DNA of 64,000 bases, from positions 1,736,001 to 1,800,000 of the forward strand of contig JAVHKY010000053.1 in assembly GCA_035079385.1 (NCBI GenBank). The letters run 5' to 3'. The notes under the pieces are model-generated. The model did no database searches. It was not told where the DNA came from and was given only the letters and a program-made list of their open reading frames with translations. Source of the DNA: Aspidiotus rigidus. Lineage: Eukaryota; Arthropoda; Insecta; Hemiptera; Diaspididae. This document shows, piece by piece, positions 11,301 to 24,219 of the stretch (the first letter of the stretch is position 1; each line of letters opens with the position of its first letter). The translations under genes and the position numbers were made by a program.

Positions 11301-14300
11301 TTTGGGTGTAGTCCTCCTTCTCCATTACCACTACCGTGCTGCCCTTGTCCGCCTTTGTTAAAATCAGGTTGTTCTGTCGGATCTTCTTTTGTAGATTTGT
11401 GACCTTCCTCTGCATTACTTGCGTTCTGTCATAGGTTCGGCACATATCCTCTTTGATTTCCAACAGCACTTTCCCAATTTTAGTCCGGGCTTCTGGTCTC
11501 ACGTCGTGTTCCATGGTTTGGATTACTTGTTCGCAGCTAATGGCCATGCTTTCAAGCCAACACTGGTTCAGCCTTTCTGGCTGCACGTACTTGATGCCTT
11601 TGTCCAGCAGTCTTCTTGCTTCTTCTGTGAAGGTGACGCTTGATAGGTTCTCGGTTCTGGGAGCAAATTTGTGCTCAACTCTCGCCGTCTCTTCCTTTCT
11701 TTCTTCTTTCTTCCGGGTCAGTTCGGCAAGCTTCTTCTTGATCTGTTTTCTTTGGGCTTCCACTCGTTTTTCCATATAATCTTCTCCTTTCTTCCTCTTT
11801 CCTCCTTTTGGGCGAACATCATTTCTTTGACTTCTTGCGGGTGGAGTAACCTGGACAGATGGAAATATTGATCATACAGTAGACCATTCAGCCTGGTGAT
11901 TTTCTTGTAGAGTTCACCAATTTCGTTCTTCACTCTCAATCTTTCGGCTTGCATCTTGGTGCGTTTCACTGCTGCGCTGTCTCCTAGTAGCCTGATAGTC
12001 GCATACTTGGGAATAATGCCTCGTCTCAAGCATTCGTTATTGAACCAAATCTTCACATGTGTCACTCTTAGTTTGACCTTGGTCTTCAGAAACTTAAAAA
12101 CCTCGTTAACCATGTCTGGTGTGCTATTATCGGAACTCATAATGAGTGAGTGAGGTGTAAGTAGAGCACTAATATTGAAAAGGGGTTTTTCAATTGTACA
12201 AATCTACTTTATTAGTTGCTTATACAACTGTATACTAGGGCGCAAAAACTAGGTACCCAGGCCAATTATAATAAGCTGAAGACTTTTACGAAACATACAA
12301 GTCCGATAATATCCATAAACAAATAAAAAAATAAAGAAGACGGTTCTGCATACCGTAAGAATTGAATATATTTGATCTAATATTATTTTTTCCATCAAAG
12401 TGGGGAAAAACCTTATTCTTATTTCTAGTAACAGCTCCTGGCTAATAGTGCTAGTCGTCGATAATTTTGAAAACTCTTGAAAAAACTCGTCAATTTTGCT
12501 GACATACATAAAAAATCAAATAAACATTGAGTCACGAATTTCTGAAAAAAAAAAAAAAAAAAAACTTCTACAATTTACTGCACATTTTTGAAACTGTTGG
12601 CTCTCATTAGTGGTATTATTGTTGTTGATATTGCATATCTTATGACTAATGTATTCCGACAAAGCTGTATGCAACTCCTTATTTGAATAGAGTTTTCTAC
12701 ATGGATATGCTTATCAAGCGTCTGATATTGTGAGAGTCATGCTTGGCTTCCTGGCATACTTGCGGTGCTCATTTCAAATGCCTTCGAGCCTCTGTTTGAT
12801 TAATTTCTACCAATATAATGAAGATATACGGAGAAGCGAAGAAAGTTTGAAATAATTTTATGCATAATAAATGTACACTTACACCCGATTATACAGCATC
12901 CAGTTATCTGTCGCTCTATTATCTGAAACTCTCGATTATCCGACTTTTCTGCGTATTATTCGGTTTCAAAAAATTTTAAGCCCATGTTATCCGGCTTTAC
13001 TCCATATTATCCGGAGAATATTTTTATCCGTATTTGAACAGGGAACCTGTTTTATCGGGGACAAACGTCCACCGTCCAGCAAAGCTCGGAACTAGGAAAT
13101 TTTTCAATGTATAGCTCGGTGGAGCCCCTTCGAGTAACTAGATATGCAATGCTTCATACACCAATTGCCTTAGTTTCTATGTTCCCCCTCCTATCCCTAC
13201 CATATATATACATATTATGTAGTTTCAAGGTCGTATCATATATAATTTGTAGGTCGAGATTTTTCTAAAGGAGCCATGGACACAAAATTCGTTTTTTGGG
13301 AGGTGAGGGAGGGGGACCATAAAATATAATAACCATAACATAATTTTTGCATAGTCGTAACACAATTCATTAAAATGATTTTTGTCGGAAATTTAATAAA
13401 TTATTTTTTCAAGCAAGATCTAAGACTTCGAGTTGGTCCTATAAGACTCACTACGGCGGAGGTGGAGGGGGAGACGTACAAGGTACTGATAATTTTTTTT
13501 TCTTTCGTCGTATAAAGGAGACCCGCCACCAGCTTCAGTCTGGTTAAAAGGGAGAGTTTTCAATGGGAAATTGTCATCGTGTTTTTTAGGATTGCATCTG
13601 CATCTTCAACAGGTTCATCATTACTAACATAGCTCGGATGTCGAAATTTTGAGAAAAAATATGTTTTATGGGGCGTTCTCTCGAAAATTATTCGTTTCTC
13701 CGTCTGATTCTGGAAGGGAAAAAACTACGGCTCCCTTAGAGGAAGATACCGGACGTTCACAAGATTCATATGGATGGGGCCAGGAGATTTTTTCATCATA
13801 TTACCTCTTCTATCCTCATCTACGCCTTCCTTAACGAAAGTAAACGAGAGAATGCGGGGAACCTGTTCCATGGGTCGAATCGATTGGCCATCACACGGCG
13901 CGCGGTAAGTTTTTTGAAATAACCCTCCGTAGAACAGGTTCCCTGTAAACATGGTTCGAAAATCGAAATTCCTCCAAGTCCACTTTCTATCATATATTAT
14001 GGCAAGGAACTTGGAAAATTCGAAATTTTTCAAGAGTCAATTCCGAGCTATATGATTGAAGGGGGACTCGGACCATTTTTGCCAAGGTGTAAATTGGAGA
14101 TATCATGAAAATCGGAATTTTTCCGAGTCCCTTTACTATCATACAACATGGCTCGCAAGTCGAAATTTCAACAGAAAAACTGTTCTATAGGTTTTTTTTG
14201 TTGAGAAAACCGCAGTTCGCCGTCTGGGGAAAAGCTTAGAAAAATGTCGACTCTCGAGCTATATATGATAGAAGAGTGACTTGGACCATTTTTGGTTTGG

Positions 14301-17300
14301 CTAGACGTCACCCGGCGCACGACGTGCGGCAAATTTTTCGAAAAAACCTCCATAGAACAGGTTCCCCATTAATGAAGGATAAAAAGTGTGGAATCGGCTG
14401 CAAAAAACGATGTCATTGCTCTGAAACATCAGTAACTGGACAGGGGTATCCAACTTTGGCGAGTTGTTCCGGGCGGGGGCAATGCATTCCATAATAGGAA
14501 AGGGCGACTTAGAATACCTTAAAAGGTGTTTGAAGCATTGCGTTGCATATCTGGCTCATTGAAGGAGCTAAGTCAACTGGTGTGTAAAGTATTGTATACC
14601 TAGTTACTCGAAGGGGCCATCTTCCAGGCTATATGCATCGATCATCGAGCTATATCCGTATGATAGCCGGACGGTGGATGTTTTTTTCGAAAACCCCCAA
14701 TAAAACAGGTTCCCTGGTGAAACTGTCACGGAAAACCGTCACGGTCTTTGTAACAAATTTTGACTGGGGCTACTCCTAAAACAGAAACTTGTCACGTTTA
14801 TTGCCATGCTTGATGACGTCATCAACAGAGACTGGATTTCGTGGTATTTGGCACTTTTTTTCCAGGGAGGGTGGAAAGACGTTTTCCAAATATGAGCCCG
14901 AGACATGGTGCAGGGGGGCGGGGGGGGGGGGATTCTATTTTGCCGAAAAATGCCAAAACCGGAATAAATGCCCGAAATCGGTAAAAATGCCGAAAACTGC
15001 CGAAATCACAAAAAATCTTAGTTTGCCTATAGAATTGAGGAATTTCATACTAAATCACAGAGGTTTTGCATTTTGCCTGAAATCAGTTCGATTTTGTTTG
15101 AAAACCACTGAATTAGGGGCTAAAATTGGGCTAATTCTTGTCGAGGAATTCATAAATTTGGGTCTAAAGCGAAGTAGTTTCGATTGGGAAAAATGAATTT
15201 TTACTATCAAATGAGGCAGTTTTGATTGAAAATTGATAAATTTTGACTTCTAAAATTGGGCCAAATATTGCCGAATTTTTTCATTTTAGTGCCAAAAATC
15301 ACAGGTTTTCTTGCCGGAAAATTCGGTCTCTGGTCACCAGTAACCTTGACCACTTCTTGTACTTGAAAAAATATCAGTCATTGCTATTCTAGCACCTGTA
15401 TCCGTAGCTTTCATTATACTAGGCGTAACATACAGCATATCGGGGTATATTAGGCTTGACATACTAAATATTAAGGCCATCATCTAATGGGGTATGTTAG
15501 CCTAACTAGCTCATCCTGTGCAAATTAAGCCGAGTAGTTCATCCTGCCCCCTACACGAGGCTTTCTCTATACTAGGCCTAACAGGCTAGGCTTCACTTCC
15601 AGAACATTGGAAAACTCATTCTTCAACGGAGTTTGACAAGGGGTAACAGGGGACTTGTTTTATGGGGTATATGGGATTCTGAAAGAACTCACGGATTTTT
15701 TAACGCAGTTAAACGAGGGGTGGCAAGGAATCTGTTCTTTGGGGGCCGTGGGATCTAAAAAAGTATCACGGCTTTGGGTTGTGACGTCACAAACCTGACC
15801 TATCACGTCAGAGGCTTGGACTTTAGAGCAACATATGACTAACAAAAAGGCCATACAAGCGGAGCAAAAAAGTCCGTGAGCGACTCGCCATAACATATTG
15901 CATTCTAGACTTGTACAAGGTTAAGAATACGGGGCGAACGAGTAGAGCTAGTTAGGGCAACATGCTATGGAATACTGATGGAGGGGGTCGTTACTATGAC
16001 GTCATCGTGACCGAGATAAAGTGATACATGTATCAAAAGTAGATATGACCGGTAAAGTCGATTCAATATGAGTGCTAAAGTCAGTATATTGATATCAATA
16101 GGTAGGAAGCAAGTATGTATGATACTAAATTACGTGTTCCTGGAGGAAACATATTAAGTAGTTTCTGTGTCATACGTTTTTTTCTTCCTTATTTAAAAAT
16201 CAATTTAAATTCCATTATCCATCTAAAGTTGAAACGATACGTATAACTTCTTACTGCATTAATTTATATTAACTGATATTCTATTCTTACAGGACGCGTT
16301 ATCATCCAAAATTAAGTTTGACGTCTTGTTCACGCAACTTCTTTTCATACCACAATGTGCCATAAAGGTTGCCGAAGTTCTTCGAATCCCGGTCATCGGC
16401 ACCGTCGCTTTCAAACAGGAAATGCCAATACTGGACTCGGGTAATCCTTTTAGCCCAGCCGCTTTCCCGCACGCGTTGTCAAAGTTCGACGAAAATATGT
16501 CGTTTCTTCAGCGCCTAATGAATACTTATTATCATATTTACGCGAAGTTCTTCGACGACACTACCATTCAACCTAGAGTAATTAAATTTATCCGGCAACA
16601 CTTCCCCCAGTCACCAGCGCCACCGAAAATACCGCTCTCGTTGGTTTTCGTGAACAGTCATTCGTCGCTGTTTCCTCGACCTCTAGTTCCTAACTTCATC
16701 GAAATAGCCGGAATTCACGTACGCCCAGCGAAACCTTTGAACTCGGTAAGTCGACGATTGAATTCTAAACCGTTCGGCTTATATTTGTCGAATTTGATTA
16801 CATCATGTTTAGACGTGGAAAAAATTTCTGGACGAAGCCGAACATGGTGTCTTTCTATTTACATTCGGTTCGGTAGTTCTACCCAGCCAAATGCCGCAAA
16901 ATATGACCTCCGCTTTTATCGAGGCTTTTGCATCCGTACCGCAGAGAGTGATTTGGAAGTACGACAAACCTTTAGAAAATCTGAGTAAAAATGTTATGCT
17001 GGCTAATTGGGTGCCGCAAAGAGATATTCTTGGTGAGTTGTAGCCATTTATCGGGTTTTTGTTTCAAAACCAAAAAATAACGGTAAGTCAACGTAATATT
17101 TTTATCTTGTTAGAGCATGAAAATGTGATCGCTTTCATCAGCCATTGCGGACAATCGGGAATGTTGGAAGCGATTGTTTCGGGAACACCGGTCCTGGCTA
17201 TGCCTCTTTCCGCTGATCAGCCATCAAATGCTCAATTCCTACAGAGTGTCGGCGCCGGTTTAACATTTTCGCCATTCACAGTTACTAAAACCCAAATTGT

Positions 17301-18023
17301 GCACGCTTTAAACGAAATTGTTAACGATACGAGGTAACTGATCAGAAAAATTAGTGCTTATGAAGTCCTATCCCAAATATCTGAATCCAAGATGTAAATT
17401 ATCCCTAGGAGACTGGATATCGTGAAGTTTTTTTATAATTAGGTATCATTCATTTTTTAAGAAGAATTCTGCAACTGCTTTAATTGGTTATCAGCTCTCG
17501 TTATTTCGTCAAAACAGGTTACAAATCAGTTAAGTAAAAGATAGAAGTAGTTGGAAGAGTTGGAGTTGTCGCATAGGTTGCAGATTGTTGGCTTTTGAGG
17601 GCAGGATATGAGAAAAGATATATCAAACTTTTGCATTATCTGCATGGCAGTAGGTAGTTAGATGTGAAGACTGAGAAAATGACAGGTTTTCTTCCTAGAA
17701 CGGATATTCGATAAAATTATCTTTTCTCTTACAGGTATTCGGAGAATATGCACAAGTTATCAGAAAGGTTCTTAGATCGTCCATGGACACCTGCGGAATC
17801 AGTCGTATATTGGACCGAGTACGTAATTCGACACCAAGGAGCTACTCATTTGCGACCACTGGCTGCTGATATTCCAATTTATCAGTATTTGCTCGTGGAT
17901 GTGATTTTATTTGTATGTGGAGTAGCGACGATAATTTTCTATGTTCTTTATTTCATAATTGCTAGCGTGGGTAAACTAAAATTATCTCAATCTTCTTCTG
18001 AGACGCACCAGAAAAAAGAATAA
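8312..18023 (+). CDS. UDP-glycosyltransferase (UGT), five coding exons
   Basis: Exons 8312-8755, 16293-16745, 16813-17032, 17114-17333 and 17735-18023 join in phase with GT-AG sites and give about 541 residues (517 if the in-frame 72-base segment 8330-8401 is removed as an intron). UGTs are ER-membrane enzymes that transfer a sugar from a UDP-sugar to lipophilic substrates. Seen: an N-terminal hydrophobic signal ending near SQSANVLGIF; the AGHRVTFLTTF segment; the sugar-donor signature FISHCGQSGMLEA...MPLSADQPSNA in exon 4; the NWVPQRDIL lead-in; and a C-terminal membrane helix (about LLVDVILFVCGVATIIFYVL) with a short Lys-rich cytosolic tail. Length is normal. Oddities: the position of the catalytic His is Asn (GASNFYF), and the partner Asp/Glu region reads FTQLLF. 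The stop codon overlaps an AATAAA at 18019-18024. Intron 1 is 7.5 kb and full of repeats. The family call is secure; substrate is unknown. Confidence 0.93.
8330..8401 (+). other. Possible 72-bp in-frame microintron in the UGT signal region
   Basis: The segment begins gttagt and ends gattttcag, is a multiple of three, and contains no stop, so both retained and spliced forms stay in frame. Removing it puts MKYRLP directly before TYVGVFSIFSLITVDVSQSA, which is a tidier signal peptide than the unspliced version. Confidence 0.5.
9036..9169. mobile_element. Hairpin MITE, copy 2 (UGT intron 1)
   Basis: Same family as 3329-3478, with arms tatgtgacctgcgatgag and gaacaccatttctctc. The right arm lacks about 21 bp next to its end compared with copy 1. 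Confidence 0.75.
9184..9348. mobile_element. 165-bp hAT-type MITE (UGT intron 1)
   Basis: The termini CAGTGGTTCTCAAACT and AGTTTGAGAACCACTG are the common hAT end type. The flanking 8-mers gtatacga and gtatactg agree at six positions, consistent with a decayed 8-bp duplication. Confidence 0.75.
9445..9510 (-). ncRNA. Hammerhead-ribozyme-like motif in Penelope terminal region
   Basis: On the minus strand the order is CTGATGA (9494-9488), a small stem-loop with GGG/CCC arms (9486-9475), then GAAA (9474-9471), followed by GTAC-TTTT-GTAT, which can form a short third stem. This is the hammerhead core order, and hammerhead motifs are known in Penelope-like elements. The motif lies next to where the 104-bp terminal repeat ends, as expected if cleavage sets an RNA end. 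The base pair expected just after GAAA is not clearly satisfied, so activity is uncertain. Confidence 0.5.
9762..12140 (-). pseudogene. Broken Penelope-type reverse transcriptase / GIY-YIG endonuclease
   Basis: Four overlapping minus-strand frames follow one another: 12140-11718, 11775-10990, 11080-10328 and 10388-9762, each in a different frame from the one before. The first is a charged N-terminal region. The second has the LTKADKGSTVVVM and LHKANRPMRPLV motifs typical of Penelope proteins. The third has the polymerase core: SFDVTNMF (motif A), GLAMGSPLSPILAG (B), YVDDILIVW (C with the two catalytic Asp) and YLDLTLT (D). The fourth has the endonuclease, GVYKLSCEQCEGIYIGETGR, with the GIY/YIG pair and catalytic Arg. 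The shifts imply the copy is inactive, barring assembly error. Confidence 0.9.
12238..16292 (+). other. Rest of UGT intron 1: repeat-rich, non-coding
   Basis: The stretch contains several copies of the dispersed repeat with core CAGGGAACCTG (near 13038, 13858, 13931, 14703), phrases such as ctcgagctatatatgatag, and a fragment with repeated ttatccgg words (12890-13030). No exon-like coding segment was found between the two UGT exons. Confidence 0.6.
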
Positions 18024-20025
18024 AAAAATACTCTTCTTCGTTCAAACTTGTGTATTCGTTGTAGGTACAGCATGAGTGTTCTTTATGACGGGGCCATGTC
18101 CTAAATTATCGTCCTTGGGTCAAATTTTGTACTCTTCATTTTTTATCGTTGAAAAAAAAATTTGTTCTTGTAGATGAATGTAGTTGTTTGCAACGAGCAC
18201 TGCTATAGGCTAAAAGTTTATTTACAGAGAAATCTCGTTGAGTGGCCGAGGGGACGTCTGAGGATACGTTGTGTGAATACGTCGACCATTTATAGAGTCG
18301 GGGGAACTATTTTAATGACATCAAGATTGGTGATAATCCATGCGTTCGTAAACTTTACTGCACAACCAACACACGTGCCTACAGGTTGAAAAGCTGATGA
18401 GAGATGAGCACACGTAGAACAACACTTAGAAACAGAGACAGTATAGAGAAGCACCAAAGTAGCAAGATATGAGAATCATAAACAAATACATTCAATTTTT
18501 GAACGTTTTCAGTTCTGATGGTCCTACAAGTTATTTCAAGACTGCATTGAACCAGTCAGTGTGGCCTTCCTTATCGGTAAAACTTCCAATACCTAATTGC
18601 TGCTCTGATTGACGTGTGCAAATTTTCACCCCCACTATTTGTGCACCGGAGTGTTCGAGGTCCTCATAATAAATCAGAGAAACAGCTTATTCAAAACAAA
18701 ATAGTTTGGTCGTACGTAGAAAATTAAAAATAAAATCATGAACTCGAAGACAACGCACGATACTATCAAAAACGTAGGTACTGATTCACAAAGTCGTGCG
18801 CAGAATTAAACTAACTAAAAATTAAATACCTAGGCAATAAAATGAAACATTATGAGTAGATATAATATGTATGTAATGCGCCACTCTGCGCCAACACCGT
18901 TTTTTCTATAAACCAAGCTCATTTTCACATACTCTAAAAATCCTAAAATCTTCTGCTTTTATACACTGATTTTTTAACTGTTTTTAAGCTAAATATGAAT
19001 AATTTCACCCTATTTTTCTCTCTTTCTAGTTTGAAAGTTTTCAACTTTTTGTATCATTTCTGTATCAATTCTATATCATTTTCCACCTTCACCCCAAATG
19101 AATTGTGTAAACATTCAAGATCTCTAGTTTTCAAAACTCTCTCTACTTATAAATTTATCCTACGTCACTGATATTTTTCTATACATCAAGCTAATTTTCA
19201 CATACTCCAAAAATCCTAGAAATTTCCTCAATGTTTATGACAAATATATCGCTTTTTTTGAACTAAATATGAATCAATTCACCCTGTCTTCTTCCTACTC
19301 AGGTGGAAAAATTTTCAACTTTTTTGTATCATTTCTGCATCAATTTTCTATCTTTTTACCATAAAATAAATCTCTCTCGTGAGAGCTACATCCATCACTC
19401 CTAAAATGCAAGAACTTTCCTTCTAACGTATTTACTCACACAGAGCAAAATTTACCCATTTTTCAACCTCTCAAAAAGTCATCAAATTTCTTCAATTTTT
19501 CAACTATAAATTTGACTGTTTTTGAACTAAACATGAACCAATTCACCCTATTTTTCTTCCGAACTAGTTCGGAAATTTTCAACATTTTTCTCTTTTTTAA
19601 CCCTAAAGAAATCATCACTGTCTTATGAAGTCATACAACTACTTCTGCTCCAGTTTTCAACTATGAATACTACTGTACTTATTTACCTCTTGCAAGAGAC
19701 TGTTTCAGTATTTCTGAATAATCTAAAAAATTCAGAAAATCGTCGATTTTTCTAGCGCAATTATCAATTTCACGCATTTTTTACAGCTCAGTCCAACTAG
19801 AAATCCTTTTCAGAACTCGTAACCGTTCAGGAAACGTGCAGAAAAAAAATAATGTGATTATTTTACTCATATTTTAGTAATTTTTTAGAGAAAATTACCT
19901 CGAAGATATTCTTTTTGGCGCACTTGACTTTTCTCTGTCGCGCAATCTGCTTTTTCAACATTTTTCAATACTTCTAATATTTAAAAAAATCCACCATGTT
20001 TTACGATTATGTTCAAAGAAAAACA
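18024..20025. repeat. Intergenic DNA with three diverged ~270-bp tandem units
   Basis: Units beginning near 18897, 19172 and 19437 share aagctcattttcacatact-like starts, a central tttgaactaaatatgaa and an ending like ttcaacttttttgtatc. They are spaced about 270 bp apart. I see no gene between the UGT stop and this block. Confidence 0.55.
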
Positions 20026-20519
20026 TACCGAGTATAAGTCGCACGCGCATATAAGTCGCACCCCAGATTTGAAAATGAAAAATCAGAAACTTTTATTTTG
20101 CTCGCGTATAAGTCGCAGTATTACTTATACAGGGTGCGCCAAAAAGATGTTAACAGTTAAATGGGAATTTGGGCAAAATCTGTCATAGCACAAAAACGCA
20201 AAACGTTAGGTGTATACTTCAAATGTACAAAATTTGTATCTCAATTTCATCTTTGATTTGCGCCACACCCGAAGATTCTACGCCTTTTCTGAGACGAGTT
20301 ATGGACCAAAATGTGCCAAGAATTTGATGCAGGGGTTCCCAAAATTGTTAAATATCAAAGAATTAATGATGGCGATGTGAAGAATCGTGTTCTTCATTAT
20401 TTTCTACCGAATCTCCTGTGGAATTTAGTGTTGAGCTCCCCTCCAAAAAAGGTCAACATTTCTGAGAAGCACCGTAATGGGTCAAAAGGCTAAAAAAAGG
20501 TCAAAATTTCCCCAAAATG

Positions 20520-22590
20520 AAAAAATCGCGTCATCTTCAAAAATTTGTACAATTCTCTAGTGGGGCCGGGTCTGGAAAAATCATCCAGAAGACCAGAAGA
20601 AGCTTCGAAATGGATGTGCGGCCCAAAGAGGGTCAAAGTTCCCCCGAATGAAAAAATCGCGTCATCTTCAAAATTTTGTACAATTCTCTAGTGCAATTTA
20701 GCGCTAGGTCTGGAAAAATCATCCAGAAGACCAGAAGAAGCTTCGAAATGGATGTGCGGCCCAAAGAGGGTCAAAATTCCCCCGAATGGAAAAATCGCGT
20801 CATCTTTAAAATTTTGTACAATTCTCTAGTGCAATTTAGCGCTAGGTCTGGAAAAATCATCCAGAAGACCAGAAGAAGCTTCGAAATGGATGTGCGGCCC
20901 AAAGAGGGTCAAAATTCCCCCGAATGGAAAAATCGCGTCATCTTCAAAATTGTGTACAATTCTCTAGTGCAATTTAGCGCTGGGTCTGAAAAAATCACCC
21001 GAAAGACCCGACGAAGCTTCGAAATGGATGTGCGGCCCAAAGAGGGTCAAAATTCCCCCGAATGAAAAAATCGCGTCATCTTCAAAATTTTGTACAATTC
21101 TCTAGTGCCATTTAGCGCTGGGTCTGGAAAAATCATCCAGAAGACCAGAAGAAGCTTCGAAATGGATGTGCGGCCCAAAGAGGGTCAAAATTCCCCCGAA
21201 TGAAAAAATCGCGTCATCTTCAAAATTTTGTACAATTCTCTAGTGCAATTTAGCACTAGGTCTGGAAAAATCATCCAGAAGACTAGAAGAAGCTTCGAAA
21301 TGGATGTGCGGCCCAAAGAGGGTCAAAATTCCCCCGAATGAAAAAATCGCGTCATCTTCAAAATTTTGTACAATTCTCTAGTGCCATTTAGCGCTGGGTC
21401 TGGAAAAATCATCCAGAAGACCAGAAGAAGCTTCGAAATGGATGTGCGGCCCAAAGAGGGTCAAAATTCCCCCGAATGAAAAAATCGCGTCATCTTCAAA
21501 ATTTTGTACAATTCTCTAGTGCAATTTAGCACTAGGTCTGGAAAAATCATCCAGAAGACTAGAAGAAGCTTCGAAATGGATGTGCGGCCCAAAGAGGGTC
21601 AAAATTCCCCCGAATGAAAAAATCGCGTCATCTTCAAAATTTTGTACAATTCTCTAGTGCCATTTAGCGCTGGGTCTGGAAAAATCATGCAGAAGACCAG
21701 AAGAAGCTTTGAAATGGATGTGCGGCCCAAAGAGGGTCAAAATTCCCCCGAAAGAAAAAATCGCGTCATCTTCAAAATTTTGTACAATTCTCTAGTGCCA
21801 TTTAGCGCTGGGTCTGGAAAAATCATCGAGAAGACCAGAAGAAGCTTCGAAATGGATGTGCGGCCCAAAGAGGGTCAAAATTCCCCCTAATGAAAAAATC
21901 GCGTCATCTTCAAAATTTTCGTACAATTCTCTAGTGCAATTTAGCGCTGGGTCTGAAAAAATCACCCGAAAGACCCGACGAAGCTTCGAAATGGATGTGC
22001 GGCCCAAAGAGGGTCAAAATTCCCCCTAATGAAAAAATCGCGTCATCTTCAAAATTTTGTACAATTCTCTAGTGCAATTTAGCGCTAGGTCTGGAAAAAT
22101 CATCCAGAAGACCAGAAGAAGCTATGAAATGGATGTGCGGCCCAAAGAGGGTCAAAATTCCCCCGAATGAAAAAATCGTGTCATCTTCAAAATTTTGTAC
22201 AATTCTCTAGTGCAATTTAGCGCTGGGTCTGAAAAAATCACCCGAAAGACCCGACGAAGCTTCGAAATGGATGTGCGGCCCAAAGAGGGTCAAAATTCCC
22301 CCGAATGGAAAAATCGTGTCATCTTCAAAATTGTGTACAATTCTCTAGTGCAATTTAGCGCTGGGTCTGAAAAAATCACCCGAAAGACCCGACGAAGCTT
22401 CGAAATGGATGTGCGGCCCAAAGAGGGTCAAAATTCCCCCTAATGAAAAAATCGCGTCATCTTCAAAATTTTGTACAATTCTCTAGTGCAATTTAGCGCT
22501 GGGTCTGAAAAAATCACCCGAAAGACCCGACGAAGCTTCAAAATGGATGTGCGGCCCAAAGAGGGTCAAAATGCCCCCGAATGAAAAAAT
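20520..22590 (+). repeat. 138-bp satellite array, left arm (about 15 monomers)
   Basis: Monomers repeat exactly every 138 bp, with landmarks tcgcgtcatcttc, tctctagtgcaatttagcgc and gatgtgcggcccaaagaggg. Because 138 is a multiple of three, some monomers stay open as a 46-residue peptide repeat (for example 20676-21065). Two main variants differ in atccagaagaccagaag versus acccgaaagacccgacg, and they are partly interspersed, which points to local duplication of blocks of monomers. Confidence 0.95.
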
Positions 22591-22689
22591 TGCGTGGGCC
22601 ACGAAAATGTGTACGATTTTCTTGCGAAATTTTGCGCGGTTACAGTTCGGCGGAAGTCTCGTATTTTATCAGCGCAACGCCTACTAACG

Positions 22690-23085
22690 AGCAGAAATTT
22701 TCGCCATTTCATGCAAACGAGGGAATGATACCTGGAAGCTCATCTTATGTCATGAGCTCGCGGTGAGAGATCCGCCCGACCTCCCTGTTTGATAGAGACA
22801 GGAAAATACACAAAAATCCTCCTGGTGTCGCGCAAAAGGGGGAATGATAGCTCAAAGCTCATCGTTTGTCATGAGCTTGTGGAAAGAGACCCGCCATTCC
22901 CCCGTGTTTGATACAGGCGAACGAATTCACAAAAATCCTCTTTGTGCTACGCAAAGGGGGGAATGATACCTTGAACTTGTCTTCCGTTATGAGCTTGGGT
23001 GAGGTTGCGGTGAGAGAACGTCGGAGCCCTGTTTGATAGAGGCAGGTAAATCCGCGAAACATCTTGTGCTTTCGCGCGGAGAATG
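22690..23085 (+). repeat. ~120-bp tandem motif, left arm (about 3 units)
   Basis: Each unit carries gggaatgata, a catgagct-like block, ctgtttgatagag and acaaaaatcctc. Two related units lie inverted at 23830-24100 in the right arm. Confidence 0.7.
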
Positions 23086-24219
23086 AGCTTTGATTGGACG
23101 CTCAATTAGTGGAACAAGATTTTCGTGCACTCTCTCGCATCAATCAGACGCGTCTCTTTTCCCAATTTTTCACGAATACATTACGGAACATAAATATGCC
23201 TTCCATCGCCAACTACGTAATTAATCTGCCTGTTCCGAAAGAGTAGCTTCCTTCAAATTTCTCCCCTTCTGCCCAACACAAGCAGAATATTTGCTTCTTT
23301 GCTATTTTCTATGTGGACATGAAATGGTGGGGGAAGAAAAAATTAATTTTGTAATACTTTCTGAGTTCACGGAAAACACATTGAAAAAAAAAATGAAATT
23401 ATTATTCAACAGACTCAAATTGATGGTAACAAAATAAATTAAAGACTACCTTTGTGATCAAGACATACTCTTGGGGGAAAAAAAAAAATATATTGACTCA
23501 CATATTTTGAATGAACACATAGAATGGTCCCAATAAAATGGAGAAAAAAAAACCTTCTCAATACTGGATAACCACTTAAAAAAAAAAAATTGAGAATAAC
23601 TTACACATGTAAAAACAAAAGCTACAGTAGATTCACATACTTACATAGGTAACTGGTAACAGGAAAATAAAAGAGAAAAAAAAACCTTCTTAAGACTGGA
23701 TAACCACGTAAAAAATAAAAATTGAGATTAGTTGAAGATATAAAAACGAAAAATACATAACTGGTAACAGGAAAATAAGAGAAAAATATCTTCCCTCACC
23801 ATTTTATGTCTACATAGAAAATGGCAAAAAAGCTCATCCTCTGCGCGAAACCACAAGATTTTTCGCGGATTTACCTGCCTCTATCAAACAGGGCACCGAC
23901 GTTGACTCACCGCAACCTCATGACGACAGATGAGTGTCGAGCTATCATTCCCTACTTCGCGTGAAACCGGGAGGATTTTTTTGAATTCCCCGGTTTGTAT
24001 CAAACACGGCGGGAGTATGACTGTTCTCACACCGCGAGCTCATGACGAATAATGAGCATTCAAGGTATCTGTCCATCCTTTGCATGAAATGGCGAAAATT
24101 TCTGCTCGTTAGTAGGCATTACATTGATCAAACACGAGACTTCCACCGAACTTCGACCGCGCAAAATTTCGCTAGTAAATTGTACACATTCTCGAGGCTC
24201 ACACAATTTTTTCATTTGG

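Larger units (their letters stand above)
9364..12226 (-). mobile_element. Penelope-like retroelement in UGT intron 1, antisense to the gene
   Basis: The element carries a Penelope-type reverse transcriptase followed by a GIY-YIG endonuclease on the minus strand. A 104-bp direct repeat lies at both ends (9361-9464 and 12124-12227; 'pseudo-LTRs'). The whole unit is flanked by an 11-bp duplication, actgtatacta, at 9353-9363 and 12227-12237. Its coding region is broken by at least three frame changes. The 3' part on the minus strand (9540-9760) holds six CCAAT-type pentamers. Penelope elements move by reverse transcription and are common in arthropods. Confidence 0.92.
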
